From NCBI GenBank assembly GCA_949825025.1, contig OX463788.1, positions 18,908,299-18,972,298 of the forward strand: a DNA stretch of 64,000 nt. Reading direction: 5' to 3'. The translations under genes were made by a program, and so were the position numbers. Shown here one piece after another: positions 21,486 through 33,670 of the stretch (position 1 is its first letter; every line of letters begins with the position of its first letter). Origin of the DNA: Siphlonurus alternatus (taxonomy: Eukaryota > Arthropoda > Insecta > Ephemeroptera > Siphlonuridae). A model generated the notes under the pieces. The model did not search any database. It was not told where the DNA came from and was given only the letters and a program-made list of their open reading frames with translations.

Positions 21486-21730
21486 GTGCAGCTGCTTAAC
21501 TGTGCTCGAAAAATGACCGAATTCATTACAAAATATATTGCGGTACGTTAAAATCAAAGACTATAATATATACAAGTATTTGTATATAGTATATAGCCCT
21601 TGCGTTAAAATACCTCCAATTTTAATTTTCAGGTCAAAATTAGATTCTCTCTTTTTTTCCATTTCCTAAAAAAATAGTTGCACTGCATTCTGGGCTGGAT
21701 ATGCAGTTTCTCATTTAAGTGATTTGAGCA

Positions 21731-22092
21731 TTAAGAGTAAGATAACGCCACCAATGTTAAAAAAAATTCCCTCACACAAAAATTATGAATAAAATTTAAA
21801 ATGAATTCTCCTCTATACACCCCCTATCAATAGCTAAAAGATCAGGTATACAAATACGATCTAGTTTTTTAGTTATGAATTTTTAAAGTTGACTAATTTA
21901 ACATGGAATTTCCATTTCTCCATGTTAAAGTAGTCAACTTTGAAAATTAATAACTAAAAAACTAGATCATATTTGTATACCTGATCTTTTAGCTATTGAT
22001 AGCGGGTGTAGAGGAGAACATTTTAATTGTTTTTCATAATTTTTGTGTCAGGGATTTTTTTTAAAACATTGGTGGCGTTATTTTACCCTTAA
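21731..22092. mobile_element. TTAA MITE with GGCGTTATC ends, copy 1
   Basis: The terminus TTAAGAGTAAGATAACGCC pairs with its near-complement at 22071-22092. Internally it shares the AATTTAACATGGA core of family A but ends with CACCAATGTTAAA. Other copies are at 39092-39383 and, much diverged, 34887-35544. Confidence 0.85.
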
Positions 22093-23149
22093 ATCATGCA
22101 TGAATAGATAAAAAAAATACAAAAAAATGTGTAATGAAAGAAACAAGTACGTGCTATATACATCTTTTTGTCTTGTATTATGAAGAAGACTACGAATTAC
22201 GAAAAAGCGAAGCTAGCGGAAGATTTTGTAAAAAAAAACTTACAAAATTTAATCTATAATTTATATTCGGTATTTTTAAAAATAAAATGTAGGAATTTTT
22301 TTAATTCAATAATACATGTCCATGCACCTTTCCGGATTGGCGTTTTAAACCGTTCTGGCTTATTTTTATCACTCTAATAAATTATAAAAAAGATGATATA
22401 TATTAAAAAATAAAAATAAAACATATACCGCTACAGAATATGTTAATATTAAATTTGACTTATATATTAGTGCAGGACCAAGGGGCCTTGCAGGTCTAAG
22501 GGACCTTCAGGGCTTTATACACCTTGATTTAGTTCCTCTACATTAATTTTCCAAAATTATTTTCCTTCGTTTTTCTTACACCTTTTCCGATTGCGATGTA
22601 TAGAGGGCCTTCTTGGTCATATATATCACGAGGGAGAATTTTACACAATACTTTTTTTTAAAGAAATATAAGGACCCTTGACCCTCGGCACGGTGGTTGG
22701 AGGCCCCCTAAAAATATTAAAGGTAGGTCTTCATTATGAGGGCCTACCTTTTATATTTTGGGGGGGGCCTCCAACTGAACCCTTATGTTTTCTCATGAAA
22801 GTTATTATGGTATGTAATTGTTGTCTTTTTGTTTTAAAAATTGCTGGCACTTCAAAGTTGAAAATTCATAGTAAATAAATTGAAATGTATAAGAAGTAAT
22901 TGGTTATTATGAATATATAATACCTATTAAATATAATAGACAGTTCTTTGTACTGTTAAGCCTCTTGTTTTACTCTACATCTTCAGAACACTGTGTCTAT
23001 ACATTAAATTTTACATCGCTTCGCGATGTAGGGAGGGCCTACTTCACCCTGGGGGGCCTACTTTTAACATTTTGGGGGCCTCCAACCGGGGGGGCCTACT
23101 GAGCGATCGCTCACCAACTCTTATGGCCAGTCCGAGCCTGGGGGGCACT

Positions 23150-23725
23150 GTCATCACTGTCATGTTCTTTGACTGCATGTCATCATGAATTATAAGGCAA
23201 GGTCGTGAGGAGGCATGGGCCATGGTGAAACAATAGGCAATAGGATATATCACCGATACATATATAACCCGGCCCCCGCCAACTTAATTACCATGGCCTC
23301 TGTAATTAAAGCCAAACCCAGTACGTGGTGAAAGTAAGCCGGTGCGCGCCACAGTGCGCCGCACTGGTAAGACATTTGACGCCAGTGCGGCGCACTGGTA
23401 AGACACTGATTTAGTCTGATCGAAATTTACTAAAAAAATTAATAATTTTTAATAATAATAAAAAAAAATATATATATATTTGCAAGTGTGAACACATCAC
23501 ATTATAAACCATTATAATCATGCTCAATACATGTTCTTGTACCTTGATTTTATTTATCTCAGGAAGTTTTAACTTGCACTTTAATTCTTTTAAAGTCAAA
23601 ATTTTGTACTAAAAAAAGTAATAATTGAAATCTATATTGAATGTATTTACTTTTATTTATTTTTTTCAATGGGTAAAAAATAAAAATAAATTAACAATAT
23701 CATGGTATACGAAATTGTTGCATTA

Positions 23726-23768
<43 letters not shown>

Positions 23769-24715
23769 AATCGTCTTTATTGAGGGCGGGATTTAGGCCA
23801 TTAGGCCCACTCTTCCATCCAACCCAATGAAAATACAATGAAGAGATTTTTAATTATTTTTAGTAAAAACACATAAATATACTGTTGTAATACACTACAT
23901 AGTACATGCTATATGTAACATACATTTAAATACAAAAACTATATATATATATAATATAGTTATAATATAAATAATATCATAGAAAATTATATTAAAACAC
24001 TGCAGGATAACAATTTGTCATGTTAAAATTAATCTAATAATGACTCCTACATAAATGACTCTCACAATCAGATACATATTTTTCAATTTATTATTGTTAT
24101 ATAATATATATAATATATCTCCAGCATGCCAAATTTGAAAATACAGGCTCCATGTAAAACAGAGTATTCCTCATCAGACAACTTCAGCAGCTAGGGAGGG
24201 TGTTCGTGAGACACAGTGGGAAGTAAGAAACATTTGTTAAGAAAAAACCAGCAGGGCATATATTATAATTTTAATTACTTATTATAATTATTATTATTAT
24301 TATTATTTTTTTTTTAAATAATTTTACATGCATAGATAAGAAAAACATATTACATTTGTTATTGGTATTCATGCAGGAACATATGCAGAAATTTAAAATA
24401 TTAATGTCTTGATGATTTTTCTACTTTTTTCAAATAAAAACAGTTTAGCGCACTGCACACATTTTCACACAGAAATATTGTCTATAGCACTAAGACCTGA
24501 AATTCATCTTTATAACTTATTGCACTGCACTTTTCACAATTTTTCATCATTATATTAATTTTATATAAATATATATTTATACATATATTTTATAACTAAG
24601 ACACGAATTATGCTAGGTATAAGTTCACTTACATTTTAAACATAATCAAATAAAACAAATCGTACCATTCCTATCAATAATTTTATGCATATTAAATTAA
24701 CTGCATGATGCTGAC
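23150..24715. other. Non-coding stretch with small repeats
   Basis: It holds a direct duplication of GCGCACTGGTAAGACA (23370 and 23391), an AAAT microsatellite (23724-23770) and AT-rich DNA. I see no gene. A GCGCACTGGTAAGA also occurs near 32788. Confidence 0.5.
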
Positions 24716-24720
24716 TAATA

Positions 24721-26600
24721 TTAATCCCTAGCAAATAATAAGGAGAAGACCTTCTTTTTAAACACATTCAACGAAGGAGAGTTCCTTACAGTCACAGGCA
24801 AATCATTCCACATTTTTGCATATTTGACCGAGAATTGTAAGGAGGGATGAATTTTGAGATCTGTTTCCTCTATTATGTGTATCACTTAGTTTTTGTATTT
24901 TTGATGTGATATATAGTGGTAGGCGATCGGTAAGATATATCGCTTTGTATACCAAGCAGAGGGAATGTAGATTTCGACATTTCGACGGGTTTGCAAACGA
25001 AGTATATGGTGCTTCTTATATGCAGCTGATACATGATCGTATTTTTTTGTGCCTTCGATAAATCTAACACAAGCATTTTGAGCTCGCTGCAATTTACAGG
25101 CAATGTCCTGGTTGATGTCACTTAAAATAATATCGCAATAATCAAAATGTGGCATGACAAGTGATGATATCAACAAAGATCTAAGCCTGACGGGTATAAA
25201 TTTACGAATTTTAAACAGTGCATATAGACAGCCATATACCTTTTTACATACTGCTTTTGTTTGTTCCACCCATGAAAGCGTAGAATAAAAAACAACACCA
25301 AGATTTTTTGCAGACTGAACGAACATGAGAGGAGTGTCATTTAAAATTAATTGTGGTTTTTGACATTGAATTTGTCCCACTTGTAATTTGGAATGACCAA
25401 ATAGCATACATTGGGTTTTGTTTGGGTTGAGTACAAGGAAGTTTTGTCTGGACCATTTGTAAATTTCGCGTAGATCTGTATTCATTTTTTCTATTGTTTG
25501 ATTTAAATTTTTAATATTTGAGTGTATATATATATAATTGAAAATCATCAGCATAAATATGATAATTACAGTATTTGAGGACTTTTGGTGCATCTATTAA
25601 GTAAATAGAAAAAAGTAATGGACCCAAAACTGACCCTTGGGGCACCCCTCGAGAAATAGGCAGCCACGTTGATACTTGATTTCCACTTACAACACGTTGT
25701 TTCCTTCCTTTTAAGTATGAATCAAACCACGATATGACACTAGGTGCGAAGTTGAGAAAATTTAGTTTGGCTTTTAATATATCATGATCTATTGAGTCAA
25801 AGGCTTTACTAAAATCAAGTAGCGTAAGTATGGTAACCTTTTTCTCCTCCATTGCTTTTCTTATATCCTCTGTTATTTTCAGTAAAAGGCAGTGTGTGTA
25901 CCATGATTTGTTTTGAATCCTGACTGAAATGGATCCGAGACAAAAAATTCTGAAGTTTGAATATAAACAATTTTTTCAAATATTTTTGATAAAACAGGTA
26001 AAATGCTAATTGGGCGAAAATCTTTTACTTCAGTAGGATCACTTACTTTTGGTAACGGCGTTACTAAAGCTTGTTTAAAAGGAGTGGGGAATTTGTTCAT
26101 GGAAATAGATTTATTTACCATGCATGTTAGTGTAGGTAGGATTATATCTAATATATTGGTTTTATAAATTGTATACTAATCCCATCAGATCCTTTTGACT
26201 TGGTCGTGATATTTTTAATAATTTTTTTAATCATTGATAGTTTTACTGGACCAAATGTAAACTTACGGCCTGTTAAGTTATTTTTACTATTTATATTGTT
26301 TAATGTTTTCGTTTTAATGTTTTCATCAATATCAGTTGGCAAAGTAGTAAAAAAAGAATTTAAGTCATTATAAGGCTTAAATTACAAGGAAGTGGTTCTG
26401 ACTTTTTTTGTTTACCAATACCGAGTTTCTTTGTATTTTGCCATAGTGTCTGCATTGGGATGTGTGGACCAAGTGAATCATGTGAATAACCAACTTTGGC
26501 ATTTCTAGACATTTGTTTAGTTTTATTGCGTAATATTACATATTTGTTTCGGTCTGCAGGGTCCCTTGTTTTTTTATACACACGAAAAGCAGCATCGTAA
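24721..26600 (-). pseudogene. Degenerate non-LTR retrotransposon reverse transcriptase
   Basis: Reading down from about 26600, the pieces come in the order of a Jockey/CR1-like ORF2. They are a pre-RT linker (TRDPADRNKYVILRNK), an N-terminal RT part (FKQALVTPLPK, DFRPISILPVLSKIFEK), motif A (LLDFSKAFDSIDHDILK), QGSVLGPLLF, the catalytic YADD (YADDFQLYI), and thumb/C-terminal parts ending WNDLPV...FARD and a stop at 24721-24723. Several frameshifts and stops break the frame (near 25590, 25860 and 26140). The endonuclease domain upstream is missing, so the copy is 5'-truncated as well as decayed. It cannot make an active enzyme. Confidence 0.9.
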
Positions 26601-26649
26601 ATAGTAAGTGCTGCAGTAACACATTGTTTTAAAAGACTACGATAAAAAA

Positions 26650-27028
26650 GTTAATTTTAATATTTTTCTCCACAAATTCGCCTAGCTTTTCTTATGGCAA
26701 ACCTGAGAACACATTTATTTCTTATTTTATTTTTTTAGATTTTTTAAATCAAAGAAATTTGTTATATATATTTTTTTAAGTAACTGTAGGTTTACTGTTT
26801 CCTGGGTTTACTATTTTATCTTCAATTTTCATATTAAGTGGAAGTCGTTATCACTTTTTTAAAATTGTAACCTTTTTTTTTACATCGGATCTTTTTGGAA
26901 TTTTTTGTTTAAATTAATTTTTGAGACATTTAAAACGATAATTTAATTATTTAAAAAATTTAACATTTATTAAATTAATTTTATATATAGAACATTCTAA
27001 ATTGAAATTGTGAAACAGTTCATTAAAA
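26650..27028. other. AT-rich, nothing recognised
   Basis: Homopolymer-rich sequence upstream of the retrotransposon fragment. I could not detect an endonuclease domain here. Confidence 0.5.
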
Positions 27029-28345
27029 TCCCTGCTCAAAAATCTTGAGCATATCTTTGCAAGATCTTGACAAGATCTTGCCAAGTAAACACGAGAAGAC
27101 CAAGAAAGAGGCGCAACAGGGTTGAGTGCTGGTCTGTAATATTATTATTGGATATTATCCTTCTAAAAATAATATTTTAGCCAAAAATGTGAAAAAAATT
27201 ACAAAATAAGATATTTTTGTTTCAACAAGATCTTGAGCAAGATAATAATCTTATTCAAGACGTCATTTCTTACACAAGATCACAATCTTAACAAGAAACT
27301 CACTTGCGCAAGAAAATATTCTTTGCAAGATAGAAAATCTTGCTCGTGTTTTCGAATTTATCTCAAGATTATTTCTTGAGCTAGTTACCGTCTTGCGCAC
27401 GATGGTAATCTTGTTCAAGAAGTCATTTCTTACGCAAGAACAACATCTTGGCAAGTAATTAACTTGCTCAAGAAAAAAATCTTAAACAAGTTATCATATT
27501 TTTCTCAAGATTATTTCTTGGAGAAGTTACCGTTTTGTTTAAAATGACAATCTTGTTCAAGAAATCGTTTCTTACGCAAGATTTAATCTTGAGCAAGTAA
27601 TAGACTTGAGCAAGAAAAAATCTTACACAATTTTTCATATTTTTCTCAAGATTATTTCTTGGACAAGTTATCATCTTGCTTAAAATGACAATCTTGTTCA
27701 AGAAGTCATTTCTTACGCAATATTTATATCTTGAGCAAGTAATAGACTTGAGCAAGTAAAAATCTTAGACAAGTTTTCATATTTTTCTCAAGATTATTTC
27801 TTGTAGAAGTTACCGTCTTGTTTAAAATGACAATCTTGTTCAAGAAGTCATTTCATAGTCAAGTTTCATATCTTGGGCAAGTAATAGACTTGAGCAAGAA
27901 AGGAATCTTACAAACTTTTTCATATTTATCTCAAGATTATTTCTTGGGCAAGTTACCGTCTTGTTTAAAATGACAATCTTGTTCAAGAAGTCATTTCGTA
28001 CTCAAGATTTACATCTTGAGCAAGTAATAGTAATAGACTTGAGCAAGAAAAAATCTTACACAATTTTTCATATTTTTCTCAGTATTATTTCTTGGAGAAG
28101 TTATCATCTTGATTAAAATGACAATCTTGTTCAAGAATTCGTTTCGTACGCAAGATTTAATCTTGAGCAAGAAAAAATCTTCAACATGTTTTCATATTTA
28201 TCTCAATATTATTTCTTGAACAAGTTACCATCATGTTTAAAATGACAATCTTGATCAAAAAGTTTTTTCTTACCCAAGATTTTTTATCTTGGGCATTGCA
28301 AGTAATAGACTTGAGCAAGAAGAAATCTTGCGCACGTTTTCATTG
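27029..28345. repeat. Tandem array of about 142-bp units with CAAGATCTTG-related words
   Basis: GACAATCTTGTTCAAGAAGTC recurs (truncated or varied) near 27405, 27546, 27688, 27830, 27974, 28120 and 28242, so the period is about 142-146 bp over most of the array. Each unit also has CTTGAGCAAGTAATAGA and TTTTTCTCAAGATTATTTC. The left edge begins TCCCTGCTCAAAAATCTTGAG, matching the end of the element at 28949-29829. Reading frames such as CVRNDFLNKIVIL are repeat translations. Confidence 0.85.
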
Positions 28346-28948
28346 CGCAAGTGGACTGCGCAAGTGGACGATGTGAAACAAATGCAATGCGCATGACCGT
28401 TTTTTTATAACAGTTAAGATGAACGGTTGGTGAAAATTGAAGCTGGTGAAGAAACATTAAGATTTTGTGTGTATTTGTGCTAATTAGTAGTTATTACACA
28501 GTTCCAGGTAAGCTTTAAATTATGTATAGTTGTTTTTGTTTAATATATTGTTAAGCTCACACAAAATTGTCTGTTTTTTTAATGACATTTCGATGGCTTG
28601 ACCTGCTTCCTGCTTGCTGAGCGGCTTGCAAACATGGCCGGGATGTGATGGATTCTAATCAAGGATTCGACAACCATACCAGATCGACAAAACTTGGATG
28701 TTGTGTGCATAAATCAATGGCATAGCAGTATTTGGTTTGTATAAAGTTGATAAAGGTATGTATACTAGTACTGTAATGTATGCATACTGTGTATGCATAT
28801 TATATAATATGCATGCATCTAAGTTAATGCAACAAATTGTGGCTGTATATGTATTAAATTAACATCGTTGTACAGTAGTGAAGTGTTTAAATTTGTTTTA
28901 CAGTACAAAAATTGTTAATCAAGCATTTAAATATATACTGTATATAAT

Positions 28949-29829
28949 GCATCCCTGCTCAAAATTCTTGAGCAAGATCTTGGGCAAGATCTTGGGCAAG
29001 ATCTTGGGCAAGATTTACACAATACCTTTTGCAATTGTCTTGAGCAAGATCTTGCATGTCTAATTTTATCGAATATCCTTTAAATATGTCTTTGATCCCC
29101 AGGTTCCGCAGGCCTAGCCGTTGCGTACGTGCATGGATAGAGTGAGAGGATTCATTGTGCGCTGAGCGGAGAGATGAAGCAGGATGATGAATATCCACAG
29201 AAAGGAAACCAGCAAGACAACTGCTGAACTTATAACGAAAACTATTATGTACTAAGCATACCAGAAAAAACTAACTCTTTATTTTTTTCAGATGATGGAT
29301 AAATGTATGTGACGACTGTGAGGTTGCTACTTGGTATCACATCTTGCAACCAAATCTTGAAAATCTTGTCAAGACCTTGCATTTACTTACACAAATTTTT
29401 TCAAGTACAAATCAGTTGCAAGTCTTGTGAAAGATCTAGAGCCCCAATTATGTTACCAAGATCTTGCACAAGAAAATATCTTGCCAAGATCTTGCACAAG
29501 ATCTTGTCAAGATCTTACCAAGATCTTGCGCAAGATCTTGCCAAGATCTTGGCAAGATCTTGGTAAGATTATTTGGGCTCAAGATCTTGGGCAAAATTCG
29601 CGCAAGTCTTGAAGAAGTTTTGACCAAGATCTTGTGCAAGTCTTGGACAAGTTTTGAGTTTTGACCAAGATCTTGAGCAATAATCTTACCAAGATCTTGC
29701 CAAGATCTTCCACAAGAAAATATCTTGCCAAGATCTTGCACAAGATCTTGGCAAGATTATTGCTCAAGATCTTGGTCAAAACTTGTCCAAGACTTGTACA
29801 AGATCTTGTTCAAGAAATTTCAGCAGGGA
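28949..29829. mobile_element. CAAGATCTTG-packed element with TCCCTGCT termini
   Basis: Left ATCCCTGCTCAAAATTCTTG pairs with CAAGAAATTTCAGCAGGGAT at the right. Both flanks and much of 29440-29820 are runs of CAAGATCTTG, often separated by GC or CC. The middle (29060-29330) is unrelated. The 27029 array may be the left part of a larger related element. Confidence 0.75.
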
Positions 29830-29920
29830 TATTTTTACTGTATTAACACGTACTGCTGCTTATACTGCTAGACATAGACAACTGGCTTAATTGTTTGCGA
29901 TTTTTTTTTTCATATAAAAA

Positions 29921-30684
29921 CCCCTACGATAATAATACATCAGGCCTGATATCAGCCGGATATCAGGCTGATATCAGGGCACATCAGGCTGATGTCAGGG
30001 CACATCAGGCTGATATCAGGGCTGTATCAGGGGAGTGTCAGGCTCCATTAGTTATAAGTTTTAACGCTAGGCGCGCGGCACCATTGTTGCATCAAAGGAG
30101 AAAGGTTTGTTGATAGAAAAATGGCAGCTACTTCAGAAGAGGAGAAAATCAACAAATAATGGTAATTAAACTATAATTCTTTAGCTTAATTATAAGTTGT
30201 TTTGGGGGTAATATACTATGTGGGGTGTCTTTTGCTGCAGGTATTTTAATTAGGACTCTGAGGTCTGAAATATTAGAAAATCCACCGTCTTGCTGCCTAT
30301 ATATAGCTGTGGACCATGGGACAACAGAGCCAGCTAGAATAAAAGCAACCTAGCTCCTAGCTGCACAACAACGCATTTGTATTTAAATTTTCTTCAATTT
30401 GTTTTATTGATTCTGTATTTAGTGCTAATGATGATAGTGTTATTTATTTAATTTAATTCATCTAATAATAAAATGTGTTTTGATCTTATATAGTCCAAAA
30501 TGGTTGCCATCAGGCGTTATAGTCAGGAAACCATCAGGGAACTATCATTGCAGGTGGAGACGTCAGGGAAACATCAGGCCAGCCTGATGTCAGGTTTCTT
30601 CTGTCCACTTTCTGATATCAGCCTGATATCAGGCTGCCCTGACATCGGCCTGATATCAGGCCTGATGTATTATTATCGTAGGGG
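29921..30684. mobile_element. Family E element, copy 2 (uninterrupted)
   Basis: Same TIR (CCCCTACGATAATAATA) and CTGATATCAG arrays as 16651-17925, flanked by AA each side. The core is nearly identical and keeps the MAATSEEEKINK reading frame. It supplies the empty site for the hAT MITE found in copy 1. Confidence 0.9.
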
Positions 30685-30829
30685 AAGTTATGTTTTAATT
30701 TTCATTAGCCAGCACAGATATTTTTGAATATTTTTTTTATCAATTTAATATGGATGTGCATGACACTACATTTTATTTTTTCCTCGGTTAAAAGTTCGAA
30801 TAAGTATCTAATTTTACTTATTTTGTGTG

Positions 30830-31030
30830 GGTTTTCAATATTTTTTCCGGAAAAACGGCTCCGTAAAAAAATATTTTATTTTTAAATCGAAAATCCATTA
30901 ATGAATTTATCATAGATTACGTATGTATTTTTTAATTGGTACCATAGTTCAAGTTAAGTTTAAGTAAAATGCTGTTTTCTGTGCCATATAATTTTGCATG
31001 TTAAACGCCTCCGAAACACCAACTTTGGCA
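30830..31030. mobile_element. Half copy of foldback family G
   Basis: TTTTTTCCGGAAAAACGGCTCCG, truncated here to its core CCGGAAAA and GGCTCCGTAAA, and TGCTGTTTTCTG match the right half of 9585-10050. The left arm is not found. The 31064 element adjoins it. Confidence 0.5.
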
Positions 31031-31063
31031 ATTTTTGGTTTTAATTTCTTAATTAATAGAGGG

Positions 31064-32577
31064 CAAAACGAAAACGTATGCAACTGGTATGCATCTCGTA
31101 TAAATCTGGTATGGAAATCCTATGTTAATGCTATGGCAAAAACTGGTATGGAAAAAGGTTTGTTCGGAGTATGGAATTGAAACAAATCCATACCAGATGA
31201 CGTCACATTATTTCAGAATAGTTACAGACGAGTTTACATACGTGCATACCAGTTTACATACGTGCATACGTGTTCCAACCATTTTTACTACAGGGCCTTG
31301 GCCACGTGGTAAACTCGTATGGATTGGTTTGCAATTCAATTGCAAATGGTTTGCACAATAGTAGCGTCCCCTGCCCCCTCCTCCATTTCCGCCCCTCCCG
31401 CCTACTTCCTGTTTCCCCTACAATTTATTCTCCACGTGCAACTAAACTTTGCCATATTAATGGCGACCGGCCGGCCTTCAGCTATAGAGTTCTTTCTGCA
31501 TGGATGGGAATTTGCAGCATCAGGTCATCAGATGATTTTATTTTTTCGAATATGCTAGATGCTGCTGCATGCATTCCAGCTCCTCCACTAAAAACATATA
31601 AGAGAAGATAATTAAAATACATAATATACATCTTTGATTACATTATCTATTTTATTATTACTATATATATTAATCATTCAAAGGTATAATATAGTAAGTA
31701 CTTATAATTATGGAGAATCAGATCAAATTTAATTTATCCATGTAATTTTACAGAGTAATTTTTATTAATAATATTTATAATGATCAATTTTAATAGTAAA
31801 ATTGACAAATAGAAAATTAAAGTTTGAATTTAAATGAATTTGCATGCAGTTATAAATTGTACTGTAATGCATTAAACTATGCAGTATATACATAAAAGTT
31901 AAAATGAGTATATTTATAAAATTATATTAATTGTATAAATGTTTACCTGATTCCTTGCTATAATAATATTATATTATAGCAACAGCATTATAATATGTCC
32001 GCTCTGCTCGGAGTCCATGGCTGCTCTGCTGCTTGCTTGCAGCTTGCTGCCTTCGTGTTTGGAATGTTAAAGTTAAAGGGTATATGCAACAACAAATTCT
32101 ATTGGTTTAAAAAGAGCTGAAATTTTTTTAACATTACTTCTAAACCAATGGCAAGCCATCTTTTACACAGCTAGGAATGAATCTTTAAATTGATGCATAC
32201 GAGTTTCCATACGTTTAACGGTTTTTTGAAGGAAGTTTAAGGTCACGTACACATTGCATACGAGTTGCAAACTAGAAGGGAGTTGAGAACAAATACAAGA
32301 GAGTTCCAACCGAGATTTTTGTGTGCAAGTGAGTTCCAACCGAGAGTAGGGTGTGCAAGTGTGTTGCAACCCAGTCGTCCAACCTAGTTGCATACTAGAG
32401 AATGTGCAAGTGTGTTGCAACCCAGTCCGTCCAACCTTAATTGTTGCATACTAGAGGATTTTGCGTTTTTGCTGTGCATACGTGCTGATACGTGTTCCAA
32501 CCGTATTGCATACATTTTTAGCCCGTTCCATACCAGATTTATACGAGATGCATACCAGTTGCATACGTTTTCGTTTT
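31064..32577. mobile_element. Element with long TIR and GCATACG words
   Basis: A TIR of about 50 bp begins AAAACGAAAACGTATGC and continues through GGTATGCATCTCG; both ends agree almost perfectly. Subterminal DNA repeats GTTTACATACG, GCATACGTG and GTTCCAACC many times. A GC-richer block at 31340-31610 interrupts the AT-rich core. Flanks TAGAGGG and TTGAGGG may be an imperfect duplication. I see no transposase. Confidence 0.75.
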
Positions 32578-32691
32578 ACTTGAGGGAAGGTTAAAATATT
32601 TTTAGAAAATAAATTCTTTAAAAAAATACAATCGCTCACTCTACTTTAAATATTAATTATAAATCAATTTTAGTGAAACTTTCCAATTAAA

Positions 32692-32800
32692 AAAAACAAG
32701 CCACGCCCCTTTTTCCCAAAAAATCGCGCCTCCGGCGGGGGTTTGGGCCCTTCACGGCGCGCCCTTCAGGCGCTTCAGGCCTCTATCTGAAGCGCACTGG
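32692..32800. mobile_element. Fragment of the 20099-type hAT end
   Basis: AAGCCACGCCCCTTTTT and AAAATCGCGCCT match, in inverse, the left end of the 20099-23140 element (20205-20235). Only this end remains. Confidence 0.5.
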
Positions 32801-32809
32801 TAAGAATTT

Positions 32810-33600
32810 GAAACTACTTTCACCACTGGCCAAAACAATACAAAATATTGCTTTTAGCGGACCATGCTGGCCTTTTTGAAATTTGCCTCAGACTCGTCAG
32901 TAGCTATTTGTTATTTGTATATAGCCTAGCTATCCATAGTACTGTACAAGATTCTTGTGGTTATATAGTTCCGTTGATTCTGTAAATTCTGTTCTTTAGA
33001 ATTTCTGGATATTTTCTGCACTGACTGCACTATAAGATTAACGGGTCTCAAAGAAGTCAAAGGTATCTTGTCATACACCAACTCACTTGATATGAAAACG
33101 GCATTTCAGCATTTCCATCCATGGGCTTATGAATTTGATGAGATAATCAAATTTCAGTCAAAAATAATAAAAAACTCATCTCTGAAATTTGAAATTTCGC
33201 GGTAATGCCGGCAATGGGAGAAGAAGGCGAAGAAGTTGAAGTGAGTTGCGAATCGTATCGTCTGTTTTATGACTTTGATTAACAAATCATAAAACAGTTA
33301 GCATTGAATTTGAACCAATCAAATTATTATAATAAACTTTGACTGTCAATTGTATATCTGTAAGGCTTACGGTTGGCTTAAATTGTTTCTTAATAGGGAA
33401 TCAAATATGCTAATACCCTACTTTATATTTAAGTAGTTGTTGTAAAAAAGTGCTTACGTCAGAGCAAAAAACAAGAAAGAAATTACAAGAAATGTTAATG
33501 GCGGCTGGTGGGTGACCACTCGGGCACGCTGACTCAGTGTAATAAATATCTGAACGATAAGTTTCAGACTTTTGCGATAGAAATCTAGTGAACAGAACTC
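32810..33600 (+). promoter_or_regulatory. Upstream region of RAD23, promoter not resolved
   Basis: No repeat family is recognised in this interval, which precedes the RAD23 start codon. I see no convincing TATA box near the start. A 12-codon ATG stretch before GTGAGT at 33205-33240 is noted elsewhere as rejected. Confidence 0.3.
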
Positions 33601-33604
33601 GAAG

Positions 33605-33670
33605 ATGCTGGTGACACTAAAGAACTTGCAGCAGGAGACGTTTCAAGTCGAGATCGAATCCGGCAGCACT
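33605..33670 (+). CDS. RAD23: RAD23 exon 1
   Basis: Encodes residues 1-22, the first beta hairpin of the UBL. It ends in phase 0 at donor GTAAGA. Confidence 0.95.

Larger units (their letters stand above)
20099..23140. mobile_element. 3-kb non-autonomous hAT element with perfect 8-bp TSD
   Basis: CAGGGTCGGACTGG and CCAGTCCGAGCCTG form the TIRs, flanked by identical GGGGGCAC at 20091-20098 and 23141-23148. GGCCTACTGAGC follows each TIR internally. The interior includes a long foldback (20930-21485) and a TTAA MITE (21731-22092). No transposase is visible. A second GGCCTACTTTT-type subterminal block at 22700-22780 suggests an internal rearrangement. Confidence 0.92.

Noticed and set aside
23653..23838. 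ORF with LFIYLFIYL repeats
   Set aside because: It is a translation of the AAAT microsatellite.
27230..28330. CRISPR-like regular repeats
   Set aside because: Units are about 142 bp, diverged throughout and made of palindromic words, without short unique spacers. The genome is eukaryotic.
31270..31611. 113-codon ORF in the 31064-32577 element
   Set aside because: It spans repeat words and the GC-rich block with no domain. It is kept only as a possible captured fragment in the findings.
33205..33240. Twelve-codon ATG stretch ending at GTGAGT upstream of RAD23
   Set aside because: It is too short to judge, has no recognisable partner exon and could be chance.
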